Of a stretch of DNA of 64,000 nucleotides, positions 39,602 through 49,800 are shown in pieces (within the stretch, counting starts at the first letter, position 1; each line of letters begins with the position of its first letter). Under the pieces are notes generated by a model. The model saw nothing but the letters and a program-made list of their open reading frames with translations, did no database searches and was not told where the DNA came from. Origin of the DNA: CAZSHG01 sp964459995 (GTDB lineage: Bacteria > UBP14 > UBA6098); the NCBI GenBank assembly GCA_964459995.1, contig CAYWOR010000014.1, forward strand, positions 1 through 64,000, written 5' to 3'. The translations under genes and the position numbers were made by a program.

Positions 39602-41695
39602 TTATTTGAAAATGAATATTTTCGTCTCGTGTGGGGGAAGCTCGAATTCGAGAGGATGGGGATCATAAATCCTTTCGCCCGAAAAAACCTCGGTAACCCT
39701 TCCGAGAGTTTTTTTATCGAGTGGCTTTTTATCAGCCGGGGCGAAGGGGTTTTCGCCAAAAACGCGAACCGAGACCGATTGGGGTTCGCCAGAGAGGTTC
39801 ATCGCTACTATTGAAATTTCGTTTTCAAATCTGCGTTCAACAACTAAGACATTGTTCACATCGTCTAACAGAAGAGGCCGGACAGTTCCGAGCATAAGGC
39901 TTTTATTTTTCTGCCGCAGTCCCGCGATGTATCTTGTGGCTTTAAATATGTCCATGTTCCATGTTTCGCGGGAGTCCCATGGGAAAGCTCGCCTGCAGTC
40001 GGGGTCTTTTTCGCCAAGCATTCCGATTTCATCGCCATAGTAAATACACGGTGCGCCCGGCCAAGTAAGCATCCAGACTATGGCGAGTTTCGAGCGCCAA
40101 GGTTCGCCCTTCGCCATAGTGAGGAAACGGGGCGTGTCGTGGCTTCCGAGAAGGTTCATCGATACGGCATTAACCGGTTGGGGATAATCCGCGACATATC
40201 CGCCCAATCTGTCGAGAAAATCGCTCGGCTTGATATTCGACCAAGCGAAAAACTCGATACATGCGTCTCGGAAGCGATAATTCATAACGGCGTCGAATTC
40301 TTTGCCATTAAGCCAGGGAGTGCCGTCACCCCAAATCTCGCCAACCGAATAGGCATTCTTATCGATTGCCCTAATCGTGTCTCTGAAGGCTTGCCAGAAC
40401 TCATGCGGGACTTCGTTTGCGACGTCGAGACGCCAGCCGTCGGCCCCCAACTCCTGCCATTTGCGAATTGCCTTGAAAAGATATTTTCGCACCTCGATAT
40501 TTGAGGTGTTCAGTTTCGGAAGGGAACCGAAACCCCACCATGCGTCGTAGTTTGGGTTTTCCGGGCCGCGAACCGGATAGGAATGAACATAAAACCAATC
40601 GGCGTATTTGCTCTTTTCGCCGTTCTTGACGACATCCTGAAAGATCTCCGAACCGAAACCGCAGTGATTGAAAACGCCGTCGAGGACAATTTTTATCCCC
40701 ACAGCTTCGGTTTTTTTGTTCAGCTCTTTGAAAATCTCGGTATCGCCGAAATTGTCGTCGATTTTTAAATAATCGTGCGTGTCGTATTTATGATTACTTC
40801 CAGCCTCGAAAATCGGGTTGAAATATATTGCACCAACACTTAAATCGCTCAAGTGGCTAATATTGCTGATTACTCCGCGCAGGTCGCCGCCCATGAAATT
40901 GTCATATTCCGGCACACTTCCCCATGGGACAACGTTTTCAGGGTCGTTCGAAGGATCGCCGTTAGCGAATCTTTCCGGAAAAATTTGATAGAAAAGAACG
41001 CCTCGCGCCCATTTCGGTGTTACGAATAGGGGGGCTTCCTTTGGTGTGAATTTGTAAACCTCGCCGACGGGAGTTCGAAAACTGGCTTCGCTATCGATAA
41101 TTTTAAAGGAATATTCGACCTTTTTGCCCGATGGAATCGAAACCTCGAACCATTCGAAAGGGTGTTCCGAACAAAGATAGTTCATTGGGATTTCCAATCT
41201 GCCAGTCTGAAAATCTTTATATTCGAGACGAACCTCTTGAACATCGTCCTTTTTGACACGAATTCGAATCCAAAGATTGCCATAACCATCGTCGCAAAGG
41301 TAGGGGAGAGCTTGCTCATGCCAGATTGCACCATCCATGATTTCGCCATCACCCCGAGCCGATTTTCCGACGAACTTCTCCCAATCGCCCACTGTGATAA
41401 CGGAATTCTGTCCGCCAAAACCGTCGGGAGCGCTCTTCGGATTATTTGGGTCAGTAATCCAGACATTGCCGTTGACAACGAATTTGTATTGGTATTCGCC
41501 GTCGGGAAGGTCGAGAGTTACCTCCCAAATGCCGCTGTTATCTACCATCGGAGTGGCGTCGGTGCTCCATCCGTTAAATGCCCCTGCAAGGTTCACCCTA
41601 TCTGCGGGGATATTCGGCGTAAAACGGAAAGCAACTTCGCGTGCGAATAATGAGAGGATGAAGAGAATGGATAGTAGTGCGATTTTTCTTATCAT
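39602..41695 (-). CDS. Secreted alpha-amylase family (GH13) enzyme with CBM48
   Basis: 697 residues from ATG at 41695, which has AAAGG 6 bases upstream; a TTG two codons earlier also overlaps the preceding gene. Signal peptide (IRKIALLSILFILSLFA), a CBM48/glycogen-binding domain (VAFRFTPNIPADRVNLAGAFNGWSTDATPM ... YQYKFVVNG), then a neopullulanase-like N-domain (about 100-240) and the GH13 barrel. Catalytic residues: nucleophile Asp424 in GWRLDVANE, acid/base Glu453 in GEIWG, and Asp520 in GSHDTPR; GVFNHCG is region I. Acts on alpha-glucans such as starch, pullulan or cyclodextrins outside the cytoplasm. Confidence 0.93.
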   Translation of the reverse strand: MIRKIALLSILFILSLFAREVAFRFTPNIPADRVNLAGAFNGWSTDATPMVDNSGIWEVTLDLPDGEYQYKFVVNGNVWITDPNNPKSAPDGFGGQNSVITVGDWEKFVGKSARGDGEIMDGAIWHEQALPYLCDDGYGNLWIRIRVKKDDVQEVRLEYKDFQTGRLEIPMNYLCSEHPFEWFEVSIPSGKKVEYSFKIIDSEASFRTPVGEVYKFTPKEAPLFVTPKWARGVLFYQIFPERFANGDPSNDPENVVPWGSVPEYDNFMGGDLRGVISNISHLSDLSVGAIYFNPIFEAGSNHKYDTHDYLKIDDNFGDTEIFKELNKKTEAVGIKIVLDGVFNHCGFGSEIFQDVVKNGEKSKYADWFYVHSYPVRGPENPNYDAWWGFGSLPKLNTSNIEVRKYLFKAIRKWQELGADGWRLDVANEVPHEFWQAFRDTIRAIDKNAYSVGEIWGDGTPWLNGKEFDAVMNYRFRDACIEFFAWSNIKPSDFLDRLGGYVADYPQPVNAVSMNLLGSHDTPRFLTMAKGEPWRSKLAIVWMLTWPGAPCIYYGDEIGMLGEKDPDCRRAFPWDSRETWNMDIFKATRYIAGLRQKNKSLMLGTVRPLLLDDVNNVLVVERRFENEISIVAMNLSGEPQSVSVRVFGENPFAPADKKPLDKKTLGRVTEVFSGERIYDPHPLEFELPPHETKIFIFK

Positions 41696-41697
41696 TA

Positions 41698-42417
41698 TCA
41701 ACCTTTCGCCTTTCGCCCCCAGAAGAAGAGGAACGGTGGGCTTCCATAACCGTTTTTGCGAATGGAATCCAAGATTCCCCTGCCTTCGGAAATGATTTCG
41801 TCGAACCCTTCACGGCAGGAGAGTCTTTCGATAGTCGTTTCTATTATGCCGATAGGGCGTGCGGTAAATTCTTCGGCGAAGGGGTTTTCGACTGGCCACT
41901 CAAACTCGATAACGGCAAGATCATCGAGATTGAGATCGGCTAATTTCGATCTGAGGAATTCTGCGCCGAATGTTTCCGCATGGAATCTTCCAATTTTTCG
42001 ATCGATAGATGCCGACCAATGGTGAAGGCGCACATTATTGAGGCTTATCTCGTTGCGCGTATCTCTGTGCATCTCGCTGAGAACGAAATTCCCACCCTTG
42101 CGAAGCACTCGAAGCATCTCGAAGAGCGCGCAATCGATATCCGGCATATGATGAAGCGAATTCGACATACAGACCGTATCAAAAAATTCATCCTCGAAGG
42201 GCATATTCACGGCGTCGGCAAGTATGAATTCGACATCGGGGAAATTCTCGGCAATAATCTTAGCGGAAAACTCTCCGGAATCGAGCGCGGTTATGGACTC
42301 GATATTCGAGAATTCAAGAATAGTGTGCAAAAATTCCCCCGCGCCGGTTGCGATATCGAGAACCTTTCCGGCGCGGATATCTTTAAGTGTCTTTTCGAGT
42401 AATTCTATCGAGTTCAC
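41698..42417 (-). CDS. Class I SAM-dependent methyltransferase
   Basis: 239 residues, GTG start 6 bases after the preceding stop with no clear ribosome site, suggesting coupled translation. Motif I LDIATGAGEFLHTIL, then ITALDSGEFSAKII, FILADAVNMPFEDEFFDTVCMSNSLHHMPD (motif II-III), and LRVLRKGGNFVLSEM match Methyltransf_11/UbiE-like small-molecule methyltransferases. Substrate unknown. Its stop is 2 bases from the GH13 start. Confidence 0.88.
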   Translation of the reverse strand: MNSIELLEKTLKDIRAGKVLDIATGAGEFLHTILEFSNIESITALDSGEFSAKIIAENFPDVEFILADAVNMPFEDEFFDTVCMSNSLHHMPDIDCALFEMLRVLRKGGNFVLSEMHRDTRNEISLNNVRLHHWSASIDRKIGRFHAETFGAEFLRSKLADLNLDDLAVIEFEWPVENPFAEEFTARPIGIIETTIERLSCREGFDEIISEGRGILDSIRKNGYGSPPFLFFWGRKAKG

Positions 42418-42423
42418 GAGGAG

Positions 42424-44280
42424 TTATTTCAAGTAAATGACATCGGTAGAGATTTTATTCATTGAATTTATCGCTTTAATTGAGTAAATCCCCGAGGGCA
42501 CATCCTCAGACGGTCGCCATATAGTAGTGCCCGAGGGTAGTCTGTCGATCTGTTGGCCGTGAAGATTAAAAATCCCAATTTCGACATCCGAAGGCGCAGT
42601 TATTGCGCAGGTGCTATTAAAAGGATTCGGCGAAACGGATATCGAGTTATTTTCGGGGAGCTGTTTTTCGGTAATTCCGGTCGCCACTACAAACCACCAA
42701 TACTGAGCGAACATATTCGGTGCGCCGATATCGGGGCTATCCCAGCCGCGGAAAAGAAAGCTAACCGTATCGCCCAAATCAATATGGATACCCGCAGTGC
42801 CGAAGTCGATGAATATCGTATCCGAGCCTTCCATCATAACTCCGGCTGACCAAGAGCCGAGAGTTATCGAGCCATCGGTGAAATCCCACGTATCATGGGT
42901 GTTTCCTGAACCGTAATCGTGGAAAACCAGCATAATTCCTGATGGCGCGTCGGTAAGAACCGCTCCGGAATCCGGTTCGTAGAAAAGCACCTGGGGCGGA
43001 GTTTTATCGATATGGAAAGTGAAACTGCTTCCGGCGTCGGGAGTAATTTCGCCGCCGGTATCCTCGATTGTTATCAATGTAACGGTAATGTCGCCATCAA
43101 GCCACGGGAAAGGCGGATAAAAAACCAGAGTATCACCCACGGCGGTTAGCTCCGGATCGGCTGTCGTATAACTCGAGCCGTTCACTTCAATAACGGCTGT
43201 CGTCGCATCGATGCCTTCAAAATCAGAAAAACCAAGGATGATAAGCGTGTCCTCGGAGACCCATGCACCATTAAAGGGAAAGCGGTATGTCAATCTCGGG
43301 CCGCCGGAGACAGTTCCGCCGGAGCGTTTGTAGATTCCTTCCTCTGAAGAGGCGTAATATCTTCTCTCCCCGCCGATAGTTGTTACCGCAAATTCCTCGA
43401 CATAGTTCGTTAAACTCGAAGAAGGCCAATATTCCCATGTCTCCCCAAAATCGCCAGAACGAAAAACGCCTTCATCGTTTCCAAGTATAATTAAGTCTGG
43501 ATCGAATGGATCGCATTCGATGCCCCAGTTGTATTCCATAAAGGTCGTGCAGGCGGTCCATGTTGCGCCGCCGTCATTGGAGACGACGACAGAATAGTCA
43601 TAAGCGATTGCTATTCTGTTCGGATCTGCCTTTGAAACCGATAAGTTCCAAAAACTTTCCCCGAGCATCGCACCGGAATAGACAGAAACCCAATTTGTTC
43701 CACCGTTTGTGGTGCGATAAATCTCCGAGCCATCCTCTAATAGAGCATGAAGACCATCGGTATTCAACGCGAAAATGCTCGAAATGTATCCAGAAAAATC
43801 ACCTGAAGCATCGTTCCATGTTGTTCCACCATCGGATGAATAGGAAAGAACTCCTCCGCCGAAATCATCCTGCGGCAGTGCCCAAATGTAGTTCGGATCA
43901 GTATCACAGAAATCCGCATTGCCATAACAAACCCCCAAAAGGACACTCCATGTTTCGCCGCGGTCTGTTGTCTTAATCAATTGGGATGTAGCGTCAACCA
44001 CAAGAATGGTTCTGAAGTCAGTGGGATGAGTATTGAAAAACCTCGCGCCGATTAGAAGAGTATCCAATGTTTGAAAAGTGTCGCGGGTTCCTATAATCAT
44101 GTTCTCGTAAGACATTTCATCATACCATGAGAAAACGGCGTCGAGTGGATGGTCCGGCCAAGTTTCAATAAGCCCTCCACCGTCATAAGAAGCGCTTGGA
44201 ACTACAAGCTCCCAATCGGACTGCGCAAAAGAGGAAAAGGCGATAACGACAATTATCGACAATGCTGTTAGCGATCTCAT
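42424..44280 (-). CDS. Secreted BNR/sortilin-like propeller protein with sorting domain
   Basis: 618 residues. Signal peptide 1-19. BNR-type Asp-box repeats S-x-D-x-G-x-T-W occur several times (TTDRGETWSV, SSDGGTTWND, TTNGGTNWVS, SNDGGATWTA, SGDFGETWEY), defining a beta propeller to about residue 340. A domain with VDKTPP-like IDKTPPQVLFYEPDSGAVLTDAPSG follows; the same module occurs in the next gene and in the giant protein at 54718. Sorting domain: SVSPNPFNSTCAITAP to SGIYSIKAINSMNKISTDVIYLK. Function unknown; propellers of this type bind glycans or proteins. Confidence 0.85.
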   Translation of the reverse strand: MRSLTALSIIVVIAFSSFAQSDWELVVPSASYDGGGLIETWPDHPLDAVFSWYDEMSYENMIIGTRDTFQTLDTLLIGARFFNTHPTDFRTILVVDATSQLIKTTDRGETWSVLLGVCYGNADFCDTDPNYIWALPQDDFGGGVLSYSSDGGTTWNDASGDFSGYISSIFALNTDGLHALLEDGSEIYRTTNGGTNWVSVYSGAMLGESFWNLSVSKADPNRIAIAYDYSVVVSNDGGATWTACTTFMEYNWGIECDPFDPDLIILGNDEGVFRSGDFGETWEYWPSSSLTNYVEEFAVTTIGGERRYYASSEEGIYKRSGGTVSGGPRLTYRFPFNGAWVSEDTLIILGFSDFEGIDATTAVIEVNGSSYTTADPELTAVGDTLVFYPPFPWLDGDITVTLITIEDTGGEITPDAGSSFTFHIDKTPPQVLFYEPDSGAVLTDAPSGIMLVFHDYGSGNTHDTWDFTDGSITLGSWSAGVMMEGSDTIFIDFGTAGIHIDLGDTVSFLFRGWDSPDIGAPNMFAQYWWFVVATGITEKQLPENNSISVSPNPFNSTCAITAPSDVEIGIFNLHGQQIDRLPSGTTIWRPSEDVPSGIYSIKAINSMNKISTDVIYLK

Positions 44281-44295
44281 TTTGCTCCTTTTAGC

Positions 44296-45846
44296 CTATT
44301 TCACATATAGGGCTTTCTGGAAGAATTCTCCAGATTCGGTTGTCATCCTGAAAAGATAGACTCCCGTGCCCAGCTCCTCCGATGGTGTCCAATAGACACT
44401 TCCAGCGGGAAGTCTTTCAATAAGACGTCCATCGACATCGAAGATTTCGATTTGTCCATCGCGGGGGGCGGTGATTCTGCAAGCACTGTTAAAGGGATTC
44501 GGCGATATGTTCAGGCCGGAGAACGAGGGAAGTCCCGTTTCTTCGATGCCATCGACCTGCGGATAGAACCACCAGCGGTAGGTTTCCTCTTTCGGCGGGC
44601 CGTAATCGGGGTTGTCCCAAACACGGAACTCAACCCAGTTTGTGTCGTTAGGGGTGATTATCACACCGGTCATGCTGAATATCACGAAGAACAGCGAATC
44701 CCCTTCGGTGATTATCGCCGGATTGCTGGATGTGATAAGACCATCGCCCGCCATGGACAGAATCCAATTTTCGTGATTTGTGCCGGAAAGAAGGTCGCGG
44801 AAACGAATCTCTGCGCCGGTTGGAATGCTGGTCATGTTTCCGGAAGGGAAACTCATTGTGAGCATCGGCGGCGTTTTATCGACATAGAATATGTAACTGC
44901 TCAAAGTGTCAGGACCAAGATTGCCGAGAGGGTCGGCGATTTGGCGAAGATTGACCTCGACAGACCCATCTGTTAGGCCGGGAATTCTGATGATTACGCT
45001 GTCTCCAACAAGCGAAACCTCGGGGGAAGAGCCTGTATAAAGAACGCCGTTTACCTCTGCGCGGAAAGATGAAAGGTCGATGCCGTCTTCATCCTGAAAG
45101 AACATCACAATCGGTGTGTCTATCGAAACATAACTTCTGATTAGCGGGAAGAAATCGCGCATAATCGGGCCTTCGCTGGCATTGCCCCAAATCGATATGG
45201 CATTCTGCATAAGCCTGTCCTGATTCGGCGTAACCGCGTCGAAATAGTCCCAGCCAAAGAAAACCACCGCGCCCGTGCCGAATTCCTGAAATCCCGTGTG
45301 CATATATGAAGAAGCATTGGTAACTACAGGCGTATAACTGCCGTAATAGCTGTAAGCATAGGATGCGTTCATCCCTGTGAAAGTCGATGCTACACCGGCG
45401 GCAAGTGGATGTGAGGGCAGAATCACGTTAAGTGTGGTTCCATAAACAGAAGCCGACGTCCCGCCGATGCTGTCGAGACCGGCGCCGCAGATGAAATCCT
45501 TGCCGTGAGAATACATGCCGATAAGTAATCCGCCCGCTTCGACCCAGGGGCGAATGATGGGGCCGAGAAATTCTCCGCCGGGACGCCCCATGCTGTAACC
45601 CCGCTCAAGCTCCGGAACAATGAAAACATCGATAACGGAGAGGCTTTCCGCTGTAATCGACATATAATCCCAGTATTCGTGAAGCTCGTAGTCGAACTCG
45701 GTGGCGGCATCGAGGGCTGAGATGATGTTCACATACTCGCCGGTGTAATCGACATATTCGACCCAGATGCCGATGGTTTTTGTGGCCTGTCCGAAAGCCA
45801 CAAGAACCCAAAGGGCAAACAGAATAAACATTACTCTCTTCATCAT
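44296..45846 (-). CDS. Secreted protein with GATase-like and Ig-like modules, sorting domain
   Basis: 516 residues from ATG 45846 (AAGGAG 4 bases upstream; the adjacent ATG at 45843 has better 7-base spacing). Signal peptide about 1-20. Residues 20-190 (IGIWVEYVDYTGEYVNIISALD ... VIDVFIVPELERGYSMGRPGGEFLGPIIRPWVEAGGLLIGMYSHG) resemble the Rossmann-like domains in secreted FCB proteins. A VDKTPPMLTMSFPSGNMTSIPTGAEIRF module, shared with the neighbour at 42424, precedes the sorting domain LNISPNPFNSACRITAP to GVYLFRMTTESGEFFQKALYVK. The two adjacent genes are probably duplicates in their second half. Confidence 0.85.
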   Translation of the reverse strand: MMKRVMFILFALWVLVAFGQATKTIGIWVEYVDYTGEYVNIISALDAATEFDYELHEYWDYMSITAESLSVIDVFIVPELERGYSMGRPGGEFLGPIIRPWVEAGGLLIGMYSHGKDFICGAGLDSIGGTSASVYGTTLNVILPSHPLAAGVASTFTGMNASYAYSYYGSYTPVVTNASSYMHTGFQEFGTGAVVFFGWDYFDAVTPNQDRLMQNAISIWGNASEGPIMRDFFPLIRSYVSIDTPIVMFFQDEDGIDLSSFRAEVNGVLYTGSSPEVSLVGDSVIIRIPGLTDGSVEVNLRQIADPLGNLGPDTLSSYIFYVDKTPPMLTMSFPSGNMTSIPTGAEIRFRDLLSGTNHENWILSMAGDGLITSSNPAIITEGDSLFFVIFSMTGVIITPNDTNWVEFRVWDNPDYGPPKEETYRWWFYPQVDGIEETGLPSFSGLNISPNPFNSACRITAPRDGQIEIFDVDGRLIERLPAGSVYWTPSEELGTGVYLFRMTTESGEFFQKALYVK

Positions 45847-46009
45847 GCGCTCCTTTTTGAAAACATCATTAATTGAAATTAAGCAATTTTCGACTTGAGC
45901 GCAAGCAATACAATTCGATTGGGAAAAATTGTTGCTCAAATGGTCAGATAACAAAACCTGTCGCACAAAAACAGTGCAAAATATGTAAGTCCATATCGTC
46001 CTATGTTTT

Positions 46010-46178
46010 GGAAGACTTTTTTTGTGTTTTCAAGACTTACAATGCCTTTTTCAAGACAAACAACGACTTTTTCAAGACATGCAATGCATTTTTCAAGACG
46101 AACAACAGCTTTTTCAAGACATACACCGCGATTTTCAACCTATACAAAGGCAATTTCAAGACATCCTTTTCTATTTCA
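46010..46178. repeat. 21-bp minisatellite
   Basis: CAAGAC or a variant recurs exactly every 21 bp at 46031, 46052, 46073, 46094, 46115, 46136 (CAACCT) and 46157, each within TTTTCAAGAC. Less regular copies lie at 46010 and 46173. The period equals seven codons, so all frames give heptad-like peptides. It lies in the 419-bp spacer between the secreted-protein gene and hicB; nothing else is seen there apart from the terminator. Confidence 0.85.
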
Positions 46179-46209
46179 AAGACTTCCGGGAGGATTAAAA
46201 AGACATCTC

Positions 46210-46238
46210 AAAAAAAAAGGCGGCACCTAAGCGCCGCC
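46210..46238 (-). terminator. Terminator of the hicBA module, direct-repeat copy
   Basis: Minus strand: GGCGGC, loop, GCCGCC, then nine Ts (the plus strand shows nine As at 46210-46218). The stem and A-run are the same as at 46804-46831. Confidence 0.8.
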
Positions 46239-46265
46239 CGAAAGGATTCTTTAGATAATTTCGTA

Positions 46266-46478
46266 TTATGCCAGCATCAAACGCCGTCCAATCGGTTCAG
46301 GTATGGAATCTCCGAATTCCTTTGCGGTGTCGATCCATAACTGGATTGCCTCTTTGGCGTTTCGCAAGGCCTCTTCTTGTGTATCTCCATGAGCCATACA
46401 TCCAGCCAGCTGAGGGACATTGGCGACGAATGCCTCATCCTCATTGCTCCAGTAAATTATAATCTCATACTTTTCCAT
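46266..46478 (-). CDS. hicB: HicB-family antitoxin
   Basis: 70-residue antitoxin from ATG 46478 (an earlier in-frame ATG has no support). KYEIIIYWSNEDEAFVANVPQLAGCMAHGDTQEEALRNAKEAIQLWIDTAKEFG is the partial RNase H-like HicB fold; the tail SIPEPIGRRLMLA has no helix-turn-helix. Members bind and block HicA. It overlaps the preceding hicA frame by 14 bases. The partner toxin gene carries a frameshift, so this could be an orphaned antitoxin. Confidence 0.9.
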   Translation of the reverse strand: MEKYEIIIYWSNEDEAFVANVPQLAGCMAHGDTQEEALRNAKEAIQLWIDTAKEFGDSIPEPIGRRLMLA

Positions 46479-46727
46479 CTTGCTCACCGAATCCATATTT
46501 TACAATAATTTCTCTTATTTGATGCACTTGATAAGGCTTAGCTTGCGATTTGTCTTTCTGGAGGTTGATTCTCTCAACTACGCCATGTTTCCTGAATAAG
46601 TGATGGCTACCGCGGGTTCTTTCGTCGAACCCCAACCAGTGAAGAAGACCGCAAATATCATCGAAAGCAATGTTAGATCAGAATTGCCTTGAAGTATTTT
46701 AGCAATCAATTTATCCCATTTGCTCAT
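46465..46727 (-). pseudogene. hicA: hicA toxin, frameshifted
   Basis: From ATG 46727 the frame reads MSKWDKLIAKILQGNSDL, the start of HicA. One base is missing near 46672-46676 (reading CTAAC where CTAAAC would keep frame). In the next frame the rest of HicA is intact: IAFDDICGLLHWLGFDERTRGSHHLF, with the catalytic His in GSHH, INLQKDKSQAKPYQV and REIIVKYGFG. HicA is an mRNA interferase with a dsRNA-binding-like fold. Either a genuine inactivating indel or a sequencing error. Confidence 0.8.
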
Positions 46728-46733
46728 TCGAGC

Positions 46734-46772
46734 CTAACACTCTTTCAAGTTCCTCCCTTTGAATATGTCCAT
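46734..46772 (-). other. 12-codon ORF with strong ribosome site, possible transposase start remnant
   Basis: AGGAGG lies 6 bases before the ATG; the peptide is MDIFKGRNLKEC. The first nine residues resemble the start of IS1595-family transposases (M-x-IFKGxNLLEF pattern), but the match is short and could be chance. Confidence 0.25.
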
Positions 46773-46803
46773 TTTGCTCCTCCTCGCAAGCAAAAGTTCT
46801 TTC

Positions 46804-46831
46804 AAAAAAAAGGCGGCACCTAAGCGCCGCC
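46804..46831 (-). terminator. Terminator of the fibre-like protein gene, direct-repeat copy
   Basis: Minus strand: GGCGGC (46831-46826), loop GCTTAGGT, GCCGCC (46817-46812), then eight Ts. Same 28-bp sequence as at 46211-46238, in the same orientation, 593 bp away. Confidence 0.85.
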
Positions 46832-46857
46832 TTTCGATTAGCTGAGAGGGTTAGAGA

Positions 46858-49800
46858 TTAAAAAATCTCAGCCTGTTTGAAGACCATCCATGCAAGCCCA
46901 GCGCCGGATGTTGTCTGAAGGAAGATGCCGAAGTCGCCAGCCTGGCCGGTGGTTCCGCTGTTAACGGCCTGTCCTGCGGTCGCGCCTACTCTTACGAAAT
47001 TGGCGCGTGTAACAGCCGCTGAAGTTCTAACCTGAACAACACCGCTAATAGCAATTTTTGCAGTGTTTCCAGATGTGGCCGCTTCGACAACTACGCCAAC
47101 AACCGTCTCGCTTCCTGCTGGCGCTTTGATAACGGTAAGGTCTGCTGTTGTGGAGACAGATACGATATCTCCAACGGCAAGGTTTTCGCCGGCGGTTAGT
47201 TCGATAACGAGGCCGTTTTGTTTGATGTTCAGATTTCCATTGTCAACAGCTACATGACCGTTGAAGTAGCCGGCGTATTCGCTTGGACCTGTGCGCAGGT
47301 TTTCCCCGTAGATTGCGAAACCACCGCCGCCCGCGGCAGGAATCATGCCGTAAACTGCGACATTAGCTGGGCTTAAGGGAGTTGAGCCGTCCGCATACCA
47401 TGCGAGTTTTGCATAGGAATAGGTTCCGCCTGCAGTTCCATTACCCTCCATAGCTGAAATCGCCGCACCGTAATCCGAATGGTTATAATGCGTGACTGTG
47501 ATGCCATTCACATTTGATGCAAGATCGATCTGGCTTGTTGAAGGTGCTGTATTGCTTAGTCTTAAACCCTGACTTCCAGAACCGGACCAACTATCGCCCC
47601 AGTGGTCGTGAACGAAATCGCCATCGACAATAAGATCGCCTGTGATACGGACTCCACCATTGAAATATCCGGCGTAACTTCCCGTCCCTTGGAAACCATA
47701 AACACCGACATCATAATAGTCGGAAGTGTATCCGCCGAGTCCACCCCAGCAGGTTGCAAATTCTTGCGCACCAATTACGCCAAATTGTCCGGAAACTGCG
47801 GCTCCAGTATAGCCATAAATTGCAGTGTTCGATATTAAACTTGCATCGACATGCAGATTATACAGGGGGGTTGTGGCTCCAATTCCCAGTCTTGAATTTG
47901 TGTTATCCCAGTGTAGATTGTTGTTGTAGGAAATATTGCTTGCCCCAGTCCAGTAGGCGAGTTTATTCGCCACGCCACTTCCGCCGATACCGCCGCCGGT
48001 CGGGGTTTCCCATGTCGCAGTTCCGGTAGCGTCGGAGGTCAGGACTTTGCCAACACCGGGAACACCGCCGCGAATTCGAATTTGGCCATCAACATCGAGT
48101 TTAGTGGTCGGACTTGTCGTTCCAACACCGACATTGCCCCCTGCAGACTGCAATGACATATTATTATTACCACTATAAGTGCCGATTAGGAAAACAGCAT
48201 CAGAGGGAGTGGGATTATAATCCCAAATCAAGAATCCTTTGTTGTTCGTTGATTGCCCGATATACAAGAGTGCATCGGCAGTTGTGTTTCCAATTGTTGC
48301 TTCTACTTCTGATACCCACGCAGTAATATTGTCGCCGATAATCAATTCATTTTTTGTGGCACTTTTAACTCCAACATGGAGAATTCCAGAGGGAGAACTT
48401 GTTCCAATTCCAACATCCCATGTTAGTGTGCTCGGATAGAGATTTGTTCCTGACTGAGACCAGAAACCGCCGCCGCCCGATGGGGTTTCCCATGTCGCAG
48501 TTCCGGTAGCGTCGGAGGTGAGAACTTTGCCGAGGCCGGGAGTTCCTGCGCCGGCAAACCTAACACTGCCAGTTGTGTGAAGCTGAGCAGTTGGGGTAAT
48601 AGTTCCTATGCCGACATTTCCGGCACCGTCTATTGTGGTTCTGATAGCCATATTTGTTCCGAAATGCATCGGAAGGTTTTCATATGACCATATGAAAGGA
48701 ATACCATCATCCCGAACACCAATTTTGAAACCGTCAGACGAAGTCCTGCCTGTGGCCTCATTCGTGAACATCTGATAGGTATGGGACGAGCCGTTGTCGA
48801 TATGGACTCTTTCCACCGGGTCAGCAATGCCAATGCCTAAGCTTTCGCTGATATAGACATCGCCGTTGAAGTAGCCGGCCCAAACATTATCATCCGTGTG
48901 CTTATATGCCAGCGCACCCCAGATTGACCCGTTGTCCGCAAAAGTTCCGATAACACCGGCGGTGGGACTGTCCAAGTCGTTCGAGTAAGTATCACCGTGA
49001 ACACCAAAGTGATAGGCGTTGCCCCAAAGACAATGGCCTTTAACAGCGGCAATAGAGTTGTTATATCCATAACCGGTTCCAGCAGTGGAAGCCTCCACGT
49101 AGCCGTAAACGCCTGAAGCTCCTGCGGCGGTGCTACTTGTGTATCCATAAACACCATATTTGTTCGAACCCGAATAATAAAGTCCATAGGGTTGGCCTTC
49201 GTCGTAAACACGGGCGTTTGTGTTGGTGTTTGCAGAGATGAAAGTTCCGTTATCGGTCCAAAGGCCACCGCCGCCGCCGGCCGATGTCAGATCGACCCAG
49301 CTTGTGCCGTCGTAGTAGTAGAGCTTGTTATCGGTCGAGTTGGCGTGAAGGTTACCTTCCAATGCAATTGCAGTGGCTTTAGGTTCGAGATGGAAATTGC
49401 CCTCGAACCAGCCGGCATAACCGTCTGAATTTGTGGATTTAGCCCATAATGCATATGAAGTAGGACCGGGGAAAGTATTATCGTATGCCCAGACGGCTGT
49501 ATATTCACCAACGTTGTTCACATAACCCATCGCCCCCATAACACCAGTTATTGTGGCTGGGTCATAAATACTACCGACAATTGCCCCGCTGAATTCATTT
49601 GCAGTATAGGGGATTCTGCTTTGAATTCCATAGGTTCTTCCGGTCAGATTGTCGTTCGAGACGTTCAATATGCCTTCGCCTCTTCCAACCCAACCTGCTA
49701 CAGGGTCTTGATATGAACCGGTGATTGCAGTTAAGCCTCTGAAATAGCCAGCCCATGTTTTGTTATTTGCCCGATAAGCCAGTGCACCGAAGTTCGAAGA

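Noticed and set aside
45873..46340. Plus-strand ORF with FFKTxNx heptads
   Set aside because: It is read through the 21-bp minisatellite, has no ribosome site, and the other frames give equally regular peptides, so the regularity is from the DNA repeat.
46734..46772. Insertion sequence of the IS1595 type
   Set aside because: Only about nine residues resemble the transposase start; no further transposase coding or terminal inverted repeats were found.
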